Source: Chara braunii
Taxonomy: Eukaryota > Streptophyta > Charophyceae > Charales > Characeae
Direction of reading: 5' to 3'
Length of the DNA: 23,242 nt
Assembly: GCA_003427395.1 (NCBI GenBank)
Contig: BFEA01000638.1
Coordinates: 653,894-677,135, forward strand
How positions within the stretch are numbered: the first letter of the stretch is position 1; each line of letters opens with the position of its first letter. Shown here one piece after another: positions 1-9,835 of this stretch. The translations under genes were made by a program, and so were the position numbers. The notes beneath the pieces were generated by a model. It saw only the letters and a program-made list of their open reading frames with translations. It searched no databases and had not been told where the DNA came from.

Positions 1-94
<94 letters not shown>
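1..94. repeat. (TC)35-(AC)12 compound microsatellite
   Basis: The first 70 bases are an uninterrupted TC dinucleotide tract, followed directly by an AC tract of 24 bases. The TC tract runs off the left edge of the window. The same order (CT then AC) flanks the assembly gap at 10738-10986. Confidence 0.98.
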
Positions 95-95
<1 letters not shown>

Positions 96-849
96 TGCAG
101 GGAAGAGGACGATATGGTACAGGGCTCGATGGAAATGCGAATTTGTGGTGCCTTACGGTTGCGGGGGTATTGCAGAAAGATGGTTGCCCATCATGAGGGC
201 ATATGGCACAGGGCCCGACCATCAGTCCAAGGAGGGCGTCCTGGAAAGTTGCGGTCACTACCGACAAGGGTCTGCCGAAAATATTTTTTGGCCTAGGGGC
301 GTGACAGGGTAAATCGGTCGTCGGAAGGGCGCGACATGAAATAATGCAAATTACAGGGGCACCAAACAAATTTTCTCTTTTTTATGTTACTAATTTTTAT
401 TAGGATCAATTTGCAAAATACCCCTATAAGTTTAGATATATGTTAAAATGCCCCTTAAAGATGTGAGTAGTGTGGAATACCCTTCTGATGCAAAAAACGT
501 TTTGCGAAATGCCCCTGCGTTAGTTGGATCCGCCATCTTTGCAAAATACCCCTACTGGTACTGTCCATCTTTGCAAAATACCCCTACTCGTACTGTCCAT
601 CTTTGCAAAATGTCCCGGTACTTGCAAACTTTTTCTAGGCTCTGTTTTATTTTCTTTTTAACCCTGTTAGGCCGGATCATCTTTGCATTTTGCCCCCTGG
701 CCGTTTGAAGCCGACAATGGCCTTTTCCAGGCCCTTGAAAAGAACGCACCACCATTATGACTGTTATCTTTTGAAATAACTTTTTGTCCAGATACACCCA
801 TAATGGATGTGCGTTCTATTGACTAGGCATTGTCGTTTCAATAGTTGCG
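95..849. other. Intergenic spacer with dispersed GCAAAATACCCC-like motif
   Basis: No gene is recognisable. The stretch is scattered with variants of the word TTTGCAAAATACCCCT (about 410, 503, 540, 572, 603; weaker at 340 and 683), three of which form a tandem array described separately. The open frames here are short, overlap on both strands and show no protein family. Confidence 0.6.
533..625. repeat. 32-bp minisatellite, three copies
   Basis: Units beginning CCATCTTTGCAAAAT start at 533, 565 and 597, giving a period of exactly 32 bp. The first two copies differ by about one base; the third diverges after its first 17 bases. The unit contains the GCAAAATACCCC word found elsewhere in the first 1.3 kb, so the array probably arose by local amplification of a dispersed motif (inference). 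Confidence 0.85.
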
Positions 850-891
<42 letters not shown>

Positions 892-948
892 CCGTGCGTG
901 TGTGTGTGTGTGCGTGTGTGTGTGTGTGTGTGTCACAGAGAGAGAGAG
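850..948. repeat. (TG)n with (AG)n tail microsatellite
   Basis: A TG tract interrupted by a few CG/CC variants covers about 850-933, followed after a short break by an AG tract at 937-948. Open frames across it on both strands are poly-Cys-Val or poly-Thr-His artefacts of the repeat. Confidence 0.97.
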
Positions 949-1745
949 GAGTGTCGGGCAGGAGGATGTCGGAGAGGGCAAAGTAGAAGAATTGGAGGAA
1001 TTGGGGAGTTGGAGATGGACAATCTTACCAGGGCGAAGCTGCCGAGCCCGAGGCACGGGCAAAGACTTCGAACAACTTGGAAAGTTGGAGGCAAATTGTC
1101 ACGCCTCTGCGCTTGGGTATTGCGCAAAGTTGCCCACCGGGTATAGAGGGCAAACCAAGTAAAACGGGGTGCATGCCCAGGCCCCAATGACGACATCCAG
1201 ATTGCAAATTTGCACACAGGCCTAACAGGGGCAAAACACAAAGAATTAGGCCCAAAAGGGCATTCCGCTGTACCCACAACGTTTAGAGGCATTTTGGCAT
1301 ATATCTTAACTTACATGGGTATTTCGCAAATTATCCCTTATTATTATTATTACTATTAGTTTATTTTACCTTGTTTTCTCTTGTGGTTTTGCTTTCATAT
1401 AACCACAACTGTGACGAGATACAGTGACTATAGAAAAACGGCAGTCAGGGGCAATAAGGGGTATCATCATTGTCCGTTGTCTTTGCTTTTGTGTTTTTTC
1501 TTTTTTTTCCGTTAGTCTGACAACGGCGTAGAAGGCTATGGATTCCAAGGATCATGAAATGTTCTTTTACCTCCCGCGTGCGCAGGTCGGAGCTTTGAGT
1601 TGGCATGGGCATACTGTGTGCATGGTGGAGTCAATTATCTTGCACCTCATGGTAGAGATATGTCTATGCACTTCACCTTTGAGTGATCGACAAGAAATGA
1701 TGGAGGACAATAGTTGACTAACAAAAGTTTAACGACTTTTTTTAT
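949..1745. other. Intergenic spacer, no gene seen
   Basis: The left half continues the theme of GCAAA-containing and CCC-rich words (for example near 1140-1260 and 1325-1335). A short (TTA)n tract lies at 1338-1352 and a T-rich run at about 1495-1508. Overlapping open frames exist on both strands but none looks coding. Confidence 0.5.
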
Positions 1746-1838
1746 GAAGAATGGTGTGGTTAACTACGACTCAACAAGGATCACTTTTGGAGGAAGAATG
1801 GAGTGGTTAATTACAGCTAGGCAAGGCCGGAATGTGGC
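1746..1838. repeat. 47-bp direct repeat, two diverged copies
   Basis: Two adjacent segments starting GAAGAATGG at 1746 and 1793 share GTGGTTAAYTAC and AAGG words with the same internal spacing. Identity is moderate, so this is an old duplication. Confidence 0.6.
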
Positions 1839-2374
1839 ATAGGGATGTGCAACGATGACTAGATTGGAGGGTTATATATTAGGTATGAGGGGAGTTAATT
1901 TGAGGAGAAGTAAAAAGGTGGCACAAAAATACACGCGAAAGGTGGCAAACTCTGATTCAAAAGCCTTTACTATCATTGGTTGCCAAACTGTGTCCTCCCG
2001 ACAACGAGACTCCAAGGCTCCCTCTATCAGATATTGAGTGACCCCTATCCCATCTTGAGTGCCCAAGTGTTTTACTTTTCTTCAACCATCTTTTACTATC
2101 TGTAAAGCTTCTCCAAGGGGAAGATAACTGGAAGAGTCGCTCTAACCAGACTGTGCCAAGACTATATCAAGTAGGACCCCAGACAACCCATCGATTGTGT
2201 GAGCTCTGCCAGAGTTCAAGAGAGAGTTTGGAGGCAGCGAACCATAAGGTGCGAAAAACTATACATTTTTCCGTATACCCGTAAAAGTACGACTCTCTAT
2301 CAAACTGCCTGGATGACTATCTGTAATATTTTTTTTTACTTTCTTCAGGAGGAAGCATTGTTCAAGGGAAATTT
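1839..2374. other. Intergenic spacer, no gene seen
   Basis: Mixed-composition sequence with short open frames only. A T-rich run ending in TTCTTCAGGAGG at 2330-2352 resembles a splice acceptor, but there is no credible exon on its right. Confidence 0.4.
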
Positions 2375-2390
2375 GCAGCCTTAAGGCTGC
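2375..2390. repeat. Perfect 16-bp palindrome
   Basis: GCAGCCTTAAGGCTGC reads the same on both strands. A second perfect 16-bp palindrome lies 161 bp downstream at 2551-2566, and a 6-bp hairpin (GTGTCA/TGACAC, loop AGG) lies between them at 2413-2427. Confidence 0.9.
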
Positions 2391-2550
2391 GGTATAGTAG
2401 GTTTCGACATCCGTGTCAAGGTGACACATTTTCAACGGCGGGGGACCCGCACACGAGTGAATTGTAAAGGGGTGAAAATTATTGGGGGATTGGTCAATGG
2501 TGCGAACTACCTATAACTATTGCGCGTAGAACCGTGGTGGTTGTTAAATT

Positions 2551-2566
2551 CGAGGACCGGTCCTCG
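2551..2566. repeat. Perfect 16-bp palindrome
   Basis: CGAGGACCGGTCCTCG is self-complementary over all 16 bases. It sits at the left shoulder of core copy A, about 130 bp before recognisable similarity to the other core copies begins. Confidence 0.9.
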
Positions 2567-2689
2567 CTTATATGGGAATGGGAAAAGGGGGCTTGAAAAA
2601 AAAGTGGTGTATCAGTGCGTTTAGGCTTGGGCATTGAGTCAACATATGACGTTGTAGTGCGGCACGGTGTTTTGTCGAAACGAGATCAA

Positions 2690-3060
2690 CAGCGGGAAGT
2701 GCGGGAAGGCGTAGCGAATGCCTTGTCCTCGCTGTCAAGCACATCGGTCCCACGCAGTGCGGGACTCTCCCGGCCACGTCACGCAGGAGTTGGTCTACTC
2801 GTGACACACTTAAAGCTTCCACAAGCCGCTCCGACCGAGTGCGCCAACCATACCTCTCGCGAGCCCCTATGACAGGATAGGGCCAACGCGAGGTACAACT
2901 TACCTCCACATGCGGGAGTTGTCACCTCCCTTCGGTGGGTGTATCCCACGCCTCTATCGGACCCGCACGACGCACTGGGCGGATGAAGTCCCAAGCGCGA
3001 TTCGTCGCCGGTCGACTAGGACGCATCTCACTCACCACTCGTCACACAACGCTTAAAACA
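2690..3060 (+). mobile_element. Conserved core, copy A (foldback-end-like repeat)
   Basis: Noncoding sequence shared with copies at 14700-15300 (B), 16153-16480 (C) and, inverted, 20400-20749 (D). Matching words in order include CGGTCCCAC near 2743, GGACTCTCCCGGCC, TACCTCTCGCGA, GACAGGATAGGG, GAGGTACAACTTACCTC, TTGTCACCTCCC and GGGTGTATCCC. With copy B it also shares GTCGGTCGACTAGGAC-type and TCCTAGTTCCTTTT words downstream (3009-3024 and 3120-3135). Copies C and D are the ends of a foldback element, so A may be a solo end or the arm of a decayed relative (inference). It could alternatively be part of an LTR. Confidence 0.7.
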
Positions 3061-3071
3061 TAAAAGTAAAA

Positions 3072-3088
3072 GCACACACACACACACA
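3072..3088. repeat. Short (CA)n tract
   Basis: Eight CA dinucleotides in a row, inside the sequence following core copy A. Confidence 0.9.
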
Positions 3089-3323
3089 GAAGGACACAAA
3101 ACAAAATAACACAACAACACTCCTAGTTCCTTTTGTAGTCGTCTCATAATCTTATGATACGAAAATCGGATAACCAGCATTCGCGAGACTTAGTATAAAA
3201 CCACACGGACGCAAGGACCTTCTCATATCGACTAGCAATGCATGCTTACGCAAACGGTCGCAACGATGGCGTACTATGTAGTACCCATATCACTCAGTCC
3301 TCGATAACCTCGAGGGTCGCATT

Positions 3324-3339
3324 CGACACTCAAGTGTCG
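3324..3339. repeat. 7-bp stem hairpin
   Basis: CGACACT and AGTGTCG are perfectly complementary arms separated by two bases. It lies in sequence rich in CG dinucleotides after core copy A; no function is indicated. Confidence 0.7.
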
Positions 3340-3564
3340 ACTGACACGTGCCTTGAAGGGTTAATCTCTCGACGCTAGACAACCGCCAAGTGCGGTTGAG
3401 AACCACCCCCTCTTCTGCACCCTGCGAAGAATGGGTGGTACACAGGTTCATACCTATGGTGACAATCGTTTCTTATTGCCTTGGAGACCAACTCCATTAT
3501 CCAAGGCCTGAAGCGAAACTCAAGGGGGTTGACTTTAACGGTTGCCACAGACTACAACGTCCAA

Positions 3565-3572
3565 CTATAAAT
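3565..3572 (+). promoter_or_regulatory. TATA-box-like TATAAATA
   Basis: A perfect match to the plant TATA-box consensus within CAACTATAAATACTC, about 0.5 kb after core copy A. An identical octamer occurs at 14799-14806 inside core copy B, but at a different place relative to the core. No transcript start or gene is visible downstream, so this is a motif match only. Confidence 0.2.
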
Positions 3573-3590
3573 ACTCTAAAAGGTAAATAG

Positions 3591-4379
3591 ATAAAAGGAG
3601 GATCTCCATTTTTTCTCAATCATAATCTTTTTAACCCTTACACACGATCACAGTAGGTCATGCGATCACTCAAGGCATATGAAAGCACATACATAATAAA
3701 TGATTACTAATATAGGATGATCACTTCTGACAGTCACAGCGGAACTCCTCTCAGTCATATACATGTATGTGATCGCTGACAGTCAAATCCAAAGTCCGAA
3801 CCACAAAACATACCTGCAATGACATCAAAGATTCAACCAAAGTCCACACACTACACGGGGGCAACTTCAACCATTCTGTGCACTCATACCCCTTACTTTA
3901 GCCCCACAAACCTCAACCTTAGCGCACTCTTCCAGCAATAAAGTACGCAGTACCTTTGTGAAATGGTCATTCAATAAAGCCCGGGTAAAAACACAACGAA
4001 ACAATTCAAACCACAGGGTTAATGTATTTAGGTTGAATGGCAAGAGTGAATTGGAGTTGAGTCGTAAACTGATTAATCGACAACTGACTCGTTATCATTG
4101 ATAACAGAAGATGATCCTCGTGGGATTAAGCCCAGGTCCTGAATCAAACAATCAAGAGAATCTATAACACAGGACATGTCAATCCCCAAACTAAAATATC
4201 AGTGTATGGGAAATGAATCCCTATAGCACATTCTCACTCAAAAGTTTTATACCAACTAAGTGTAAATCCACTTTTAAGCCAATGCCAAAAAAAAAGGTAG
4301 ACCTTCGACAGAATCCCCCCTATTCAGGGTTAGTTGTCAAAATCGCCACATGTTAAAACATAATCTAACTCCATTAAAC
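3591..4379. other. Intergenic spacer, no gene seen
   Basis: No gene or strong repeat. A stretch at about 3705-3770 (AATATAGGATGATCACT and following) weakly resembles the minisatellite unit of the foldback element at 17.4-18.7 kb and sits at a comparable distance after a core copy. Confidence 0.4.
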
Positions 4380-4930
4380 TAAGAAAAATTTCGGCAGCGC
4401 TTCCCATAGGAGAAGTGTCTTTTCAAAATTTTACGAACCCCAATATGAAAACTAACCTCTTTCTTTATAAAGTCAAATTTTGAACTCCTTGAATAAGTAA
4501 GAAATTTGGCAACATCTCCTTTGGAGAGGTAGACTTCCCAAATTTATACTGACTCAAATATGAACTCAAACATAAGACTTAAGCCTATCAAGACAAAATT
4601 TATTTAAATCTTTATATTTGTAGAAATTTCGGCAGCGCTTCCCGTACAAAAAATAGCTTTCCAAACTTTATACAAAGCTAAGCTTATAATCTAAAATAGT
4701 TTTGACCTTTCAAACTCAAATTTTGTCTAACTACCTGAATTAGTAAAAATTTGGACAGCACTTCCTTTAGAAAAAAATACTTTCAAAATTTACTAAGTCG
4801 GATATAAAATTCAGACAAAAAATTGAACTTTGAAAGTCCTATTTTGACTACCTCATTGGATTTGTAGAAATTTTGGCAGCACTTCCCGTAGAGAAAGTAG
4901 CTTACCAAAATTTATACAAAGCCAAACATA
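4380..4930. repeat. Degenerate ~121-bp tandem array, five units
   Basis: Five units carry a conserved block of the form AAATTTYGGCAGCRCTTCC followed by an A/G-rich stretch and TTYCMAAATTTATAC. The GGCAGC-type hexamer lies near 4393, 4508, 4631, 4754 and 4875, so spacing is 115-123 bp. The rest of each unit is AT-rich and diverged. Plant Tat/Ogre-type LTR retrotransposons are known to carry variable tandem arrays in their 3' untranslated regions, and this could be such a remnant, but no retrotransposon protein or LTR was identified nearby. Confidence 0.8.
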
Positions 4931-5220
4931 ACAAATGATCCCAGAAAATGCAAAAATTGACCTAAGTAAAAAAAAAAAAAAGCTAAAAAAATGCAGAAAA
5001 TTGAACTAACTTCTATAGCTCTAGCATGTGGCGAGCATCTAAAGCAACTACTTATCAAACTGAAACTTAAACCAAGTAGTGATCTCACTTAGACACATGT
5101 AAAGCCAAAACACAAAGGTAAGTACTCTCACCAGCGCAAAGTTAACGTTGTCAAACAATAGTTCATAGTCTTTCAATAATTTGTCTCTTATACCCAACTT
5201 ACATAAGGCGTAAAGCTAGA
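4931..5220. other. Spacer between two tandem families
   Basis: AT-rich sequence with a poly-A run at about 4968-4981. No gene or structured repeat was seen. Confidence 0.5.
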
Positions 5221-5900
5221 TCATCCAATCTTATGGAAACATGTATAGCTCAGTCATTGGATATACACAAATATAGAGCACTACAACTTTTTTCTGTTTT
5301 TGACATATAACTAGTTTGTTCAACCTAGTAGCCCTTAACTGTTTAAAGTATCCAAGTTATATATAATTGTCTGCACTTAGTCTTTTAAGGTAGCATATGA
5401 TTGAACCGATCAACTTAAATCAAAGTCTAGCATGATCCTTCTTTTACCACAAGTTTACTCTTAATTTGTTACTCTCTTCAATTGGTGATAAACTATAGTC
5501 AGGTCATCCAATCTTATGGAAACATGTCTGAGTAGCCTATTCATAAGTAAGAATAATATAGAAGTATAGACAAATTTACCGTTCTGGTTCCAGCATGTGC
5601 GTGACTCCAGACCAGACCTCCCAATCTTATGGGAACCTGTCCAGTCTTTTGCCCGATTTTCCCTCATAATAAGCAAGAAAGAGTTAATAAAAATCAGAAA
5701 ACCTAAATAAAACAAGACAACCAAGCCATCCAATCTTATGGAAACTTGTTTGGTCCCTGAAAAAAACAACAATAAACAACCGTCGCAAGTCAGAGCAACC
5801 AGACCATCCAATTTTATGAAAACATGTTTGGTCCTCTAGGCAATAAAAAATAAACATAACGCTGGACCCTCCAAACTTATGGAGACTCTCCCAGCTTTTG
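5221..5900. repeat. Irregular repeat of TCCAATCTTATGG motif, six copies
   Basis: Variants of YCATCCAATCTTATGGAAAC followed by an ATGT/CTGT and often a GGTCC or CCAG ending occur near 5222, 5506, 5613, 5727, 5806 and 5867. Spacing shrinks from 284 to about 107, 114, 79 and 61 bp, so the unit length is variable. Minus-strand open frames here encode repeated VSIRLDGL-like peptides simply because the DNA repeats. Confidence 0.75.
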
Positions 5901-6928
5901 GTTGACCCAGTCAAACGCAAACAATACCATCTTTCACCCACTTTTTCCAAGATGCAAACCCCTTTCACAATTTGCTTTCAGTCAAATAGTAAAACTGAAA
6001 TTGAGTTTGTGCATGCCTTCCTTTACTTAAGTCTGATTTGTCATGAAAGTCAAACTTAAAGTCAATATTGGATTCATGCAACATACTCAGTCAAATTGTA
6101 GAAGGATTTACAATAAGGCTTATATATGGATTTATAGAAGGAGACAAAACTTTTACCTCTCAGTTCCCTACCTCCAGAACTCCTCATGAGTTCCGGCAGA
6201 GCTCCAGCAATTGGTGGCCAGACTCCCCACAGAGTCCTGTTGCGGTCCTACGGGTTGCAATCCCGCCTGCCGCCTTCCTCTCTTAACAGGATTAAACTTA
6301 GATTAAGAAGGGCAGAATGAGGGGTTTCAGACACCCGAGATACAAGAGACGGACAACTCAACTCGCAGGAGAGGGCCTTAATGCCTTCAATCGCCTGAGG
6401 GTCCCGCAATGGCAGCCAAAACGTTGTCGCAGCCTGGTCAACTATAGTTAAACCACTTGTTGTTGACTCCCTGACGACTTTCCAACGCGCAACAATTCTC
6501 TCCCTTTTTGCTGTTTTGACCACTCCTTCAAACCGTGACGCCTCCCCTCCTGACAAAACTGTCGTTGTTCAACCTAGAAATGCTGCGTTTGAATGAAGTA
6601 CGCCCCCTTTAAAGAACTCGACTACTTTGCAGAGCTTCGCTGTTCGAAGTGCACTGGTCACAACTAAGAACACAAAGTGTGAATCAAGAACGCCATCCCC
6701 CTTCGTGTTGATGTAAAACAACAGCGGATGAAGCAAGTTGCATCAGCGAACCAATCACGCCCAGTCACCGTTTCGGCGCCTACCAGCAAGGCCGTTACCT
6801 CTGTCGCTAGTCCCTTGAGGTCGACGTATGCGGACCGGACTTGCGACAGTAGCCTCCAGTCTAAACAGCTAACGGTAGGTCCCCGCTGTCTTACGCCCAC
6901 AACAACCATCCTCCCTAGCTCTTGCTGT
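5901..6928. other. GC-richer spacer, no recognised gene
   Basis: AT-rich sequence to about 6150, then GC-richer sequence. A hairpin GAACTC/GAGTTC lies near 6177-6193. Minus-strand open frames of 102 and 81 codons (6248-6556 and 6664-6909) have no recognised domain. They might be relics of a mobile-element or host exon, but nothing in the residues supports a specific family. Confidence 0.35.
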
Positions 6929-7490
6929 CCCGCCTGGCAGGATGAGCGGCGCTCCTGCTAACAGGCATACCTTTCTCCCTGGCCCGCTGCTGCCTCAACA
7001 AACAAGACGGACAACGTTTTGGGCCAATGGGCAGTCTTCTAGTAGCCTGCAGCTCTTCCGCCGCTGCTTCGTGCTTTGGGATGAGTGCCTTACCAGTCCT
7101 CTGTTCAACCGGTGAGATGGGCGGCGCTCCTACTGAAAAGGCAGGTCTGCATCTTCTTTTGTTGCAGCTTCTGTCGGACAGGACGAGCATTGCACCAACC
7201 AATAGGTAAGTTTCCAACCTCATTGTTGGTTTCACTCAACCTTCGCCTTCAGTGTGAACGACACACCTGCTAGAATGTAAGTCTCCACCTTCAAGGCTCG
7301 CTTCGGCTGCTTCTTCGATCGACTGGATGAGCTGCCTCTCTGTAAGCGGGTAAATCTCTACGCCTGCACCCTACCTCATTTCACTCCCATCGATAGGACG
7401 TGCAAATTTTGGAATGAATCTCCTGCTAGAATAGACGTAGGTACATACTGTTAGTGAGGCAGAGACCAGCGATCAGTTTGGCATCATGGT
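6929..7490. repeat. Highly degenerate ~70-90-bp repeat family
   Basis: Words of the pattern GGAYGAGCnGCGCTCCTGCTA followed by GGTAAGTYTCC recur in decayed form near 6939, 7114, 7178, 7260, 7327, 7395 and 7420. The two clearest members share GGCGGCGCTCCT or GCGGCGCTCCT at 6948 and 7120. A further similar segment, AATGAATCTTCCGCTA, occurs at 8191 beyond the MITE-rich spacer. Periods are irregular and identity is low. Confidence 0.4.
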
Positions 7491-7785
7491 CGGACCGTAG
7501 GTTCATCCCGCATCGCCAGTTCTGCCCCTGATACTCTACATTCGGTTCACCCGCATCTGTCGTTTTACCTCCGGAGCCGGTTCCAACGGCAGGGTGCGGG
7601 CGGATTCTGCCCTTTCTCTCTCAATAGAAAAAAATTCTCAGCATTAAATAATAATTCTATAGTAAAATTACATTCTAAATTTTAAATTTTCATTCCATCT
7701 TTTCAATTTTAAATTTTTTTAATCTTACTTTAAAACTTTTATTCCAAGAATGGGGTATCCCTTCTTATTTGAATTGCATGCTAGA
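7491..7785. other. Spacer with abrupt GC to AT transition
   Basis: GC-rich sequence ends at about 7620 in a short CTCTCTC run and changes abruptly to about 500 bp of very AT-rich DNA. The AT-rich block contains the foldback at 7786-7958 and ends near the (CT)n tract at 8132. This suggests an insertion into a GC-richer background (inference). Confidence 0.45.
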
Positions 7786-7958
7786 GATAGAATGAAAGTC
7801 TAGATGAGTTCATGAAATGTTTTAATTGGACTGTCATTCTGAGTAAGAATTTTCATTCATAAATAGGTTAATCAAATATAAATTAGAAGATATTTGTTGT
7901 AGTAGAATGAAAGTTTAATTAAAACATTTCATAAACTCGTCCAGACTTTCATTCCATC
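7786..7958. mobile_element. MITE-like foldback with 55-bp inverted arms
   Basis: Bases 7786-7840 are the inverted complement of 7904-7958 with about seven mismatches in 55 positions, separated by a 63-bp AT-rich loop. Both arms end in the GATRGAATGAAAGTCT word. The size (173 bp), AT-richness and lack of coding capacity fit a miniature inverted-repeat transposable element. The family cannot be named: no clear target-site duplication is visible and the outer ends may extend a few bases further. Confidence 0.85.
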
Positions 7959-8131
7959 TTGAACAAATAGATGTAGTTCGAAGAAAAAAATAATATTTAG
8001 ACGGGAACTTATCAAATAAAATTAAAAATTTTAGAATTGGACGAACATTTGAATGGAAATTTATAAATATGAAGGATTTTTTTATACGGAATGTTTTTTC
8101 AATTTTTATTTCTCGTGGGAATTTTTTTGTT
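7959..8131. other. AT-rich spacer
   Basis: AT-rich sequence with poly-A and poly-T runs between the MITE-like element and the CT microsatellite. No gene is seen. Confidence 0.5.

Positions 8132-8176
<45 letters not shown>
8132..8176. repeat. (CT)n microsatellite
   Basis: An uninterrupted CT dinucleotide tract of about 45 bases. Open frames through it are repeat artefacts (poly-Ser-Leu). Confidence 0.97.
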
Positions 8177-8179
<3 letters not shown>

Positions 8180-8749
8180 GGCAGGGTCGAAATGAATCTT
8201 CCGCTAAAACGTGGAAAAATACGTTGTCGCTTCGAAGTTCGTTGGAGTAAACAAAACGTTATGAACTTTTCACAAAAATAGAGTCAGGTACACTGCCATA
8301 ATTTGCACAATCTTGAAACTTATTCTCCGCGTGATCCTTACTGCTTGATGCGCAAAATTCAACTGACAACTTTGGAATCTGGGCTCACCGGCGGATTCGC
8401 TCGCCATAAGAAACCAGATTAGACTTTTGATCTTGCTCAATTTCGCTAAGAAATCTTCTGAGTATCTCCGCGCACCTTATCCTCTTTCTGCTTTCTACTA
8501 ACCTTTTATTCAAACTAACATCACATTCGGGTTCGGATCACCCCAAAACCTCTACTTAGACTCTTCCCTCTATCGATTTCATCGAAAATTTAGTAGTATT
8601 TTTGATTTTTTCCCTTTCTCTATCTCTTCTCCCGCCATAGCTTCACACAACAACTTTCCTCTCTACCTCCTATGTTAATAACCTATCGCTAAAACTAACA
8701 ACGGATTTGACGTCCCCTGCCTCCCAAACGCCGGTTTCGACTCTGTGGT
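8177..8749. other. Spacer, no recognised gene
   Basis: Mixed-composition sequence becoming C/T-rich from about 8460. No RNA gene or coding region could be supported. GGGTTCGGATC at 8528-8538 resembles a tRNA B box, but no tRNA fold surrounds it. Confidence 0.4.
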
Positions 8750-8777
8750 TCGCCCGATTCCATAAAGAATCGGGCGA
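8750..8777. repeat. Perfect 11-bp hairpin, 6-base loop
   Basis: TCGCCCGATTC and GAATCGGGCGA are exact inverted complements around a CATAAA loop. With one bulge the stem extends by GTT/AAC. No T-run follows, so it does not look like a terminator. Confidence 0.9.
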
Positions 8778-9157
8778 GAACGGTCTTCTTTGTTCTATCA
8801 TAACCACTCCTTCGTGCCACCTCCGCGCAACCATTTTACCTTCTGCCCCCTTCCTTTACGAAATTTTTAGTGGTTTTGACCTCATATCATCGGGGTTGCC
8901 AAACCCCAAAACCCCCGATTCCAATCCCCCCTCGCCCGTTTTCATCAAGAAACAAGCGAGGTCAACAATCTCTCCCTCTCTTAGTCTTTGTTCCTCGCCA
9001 TCTCCGACTTCCTTCTTACCTCACGCGCACCAACCACAACTCCCCGTTCGGGTTCAGTCCTCCCGTTGCTGCCCCTCGATCGGATGTAACAACTCACCTG
9101 TCGAGTTGACAAGCCCAGAACCTCGTTACTGTCGCAGTGCGTGACCTATACACGACC
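8778..9157. other. C-rich spacer with long but unrecognised open frame
   Basis: An open frame of 145 codons runs from 8707 to 9144 on the plus strand. Its product is rich in Ser and Pro, as expected from C-rich DNA, and matches no domain I recognise. A second overlapping frame of 79 codons argues for compositional openness rather than selection. A short hairpin GGGGTT/AACCCC lies at about 8892-8907. Confidence 0.3.
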
Positions 9158-9186
9158 GCCGTAATGATTCTTGGCATCATGACGGC
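9158..9186. repeat. 11-bp hairpin with one mismatch
   Basis: GCCGTAATGAT pairs with ATCATGACGGC at 10 of 11 positions around a 7-base loop (TCTTGGC). Confidence 0.8.
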
Positions 9187-9835
9187 TGAAGGGCGCAAGG
9201 CTTGCTGCACAGCCGGCAGCCTAGCCCCATGAAGCGGGTCCTAGTGCCGCTCTTGGTGGTAGTAGCAAATATTCATATAAAAACTTTGAAAAGTCAGCAT
9301 GGAAAGGAGTTCCCCGTGATCTGCAACTTGCCACGACGCCGCTGTGGCCTCCTAACAGTGCCCCGGACCACTATCGAGCCACTGCTCCCAAGCACCATCC
9401 ACCATCTTTTCGGGGCCCAACAGGCATGCTCACATTCAATCTTCCCTCAACAGATTATGGTTGGCCGACGGTGCATGCGTAGCGACCCCCGCCACCCTCG
9501 AGTTTTCTTCCGCCCCCGTGGGCTAATCACTTATCGGCTCCCATGCAGGTTGAACTTCTCGGTCCATATTTCTAGACGGCAAAATAGATGAATTTCGCTA
9601 GCATCCGAAACACACAGAAACCCGTAGGTCAACCAAAGGAGGCGCCCGCTCAAGATTTTCGACCGCCTCGACGGCCTCCGAGTCTAGCGTCGCGTCTACA
9701 AGGGACGTAGGAGCAAAATAATAATAAAACGATAAATAAAAAAATAAATATTTAAAAACTTTTAATCGTCAGAATATGATGAACGAGGAAAAGGAACCGC
9801 TAGTAATGTTTCGACGCCGTTGACAACAAACAAAA
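9187..9835. other. GC-rich stretch, possible decayed coding sequence
   Basis: Two plus-strand frames stay open. One starts at 9202 and runs to 9591. The other runs from 9225 to a TAG at 9480-9482 and then on to a TAG at 9573-9575. The second reads as a varied peptide with Trp, Tyr and Pro-rich segments on either side of the internal stop, which could be a decayed exon. Neither frame matches a family I know, and the dual openness weakens both. I do not call a gene here. Confidence 0.2.

Noticed and set aside
838-1292. Overlapping open frames across the TG tract on both strands
   Set aside because: They encode alternating Cys-Val or Thr-His repeats from the microsatellite and overlap each other in several frames; no domain is visible.
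2330-2352. Polypyrimidine tract with CAG, resembling a splice acceptor
   Set aside because: No open frame with coding character follows; such motifs are common by chance.
5461-5968. Minus-strand open frames with repeated VSIRLDGL-like peptides
   Set aside because: The peptide repetition follows from the TCCAATCTTATGG DNA repeat; spacing is irregular and frames differ between units.
6248-6909. Minus-strand open frames of 102 and 81 codons
   Set aside because: The residues are varied, but no motif or family is recognisable and there is no supporting gene structure.
8528-8538. tRNA B-box-like GGGTTCGGATC
   Set aside because: No matching A box at the right distance and no acceptor stem.
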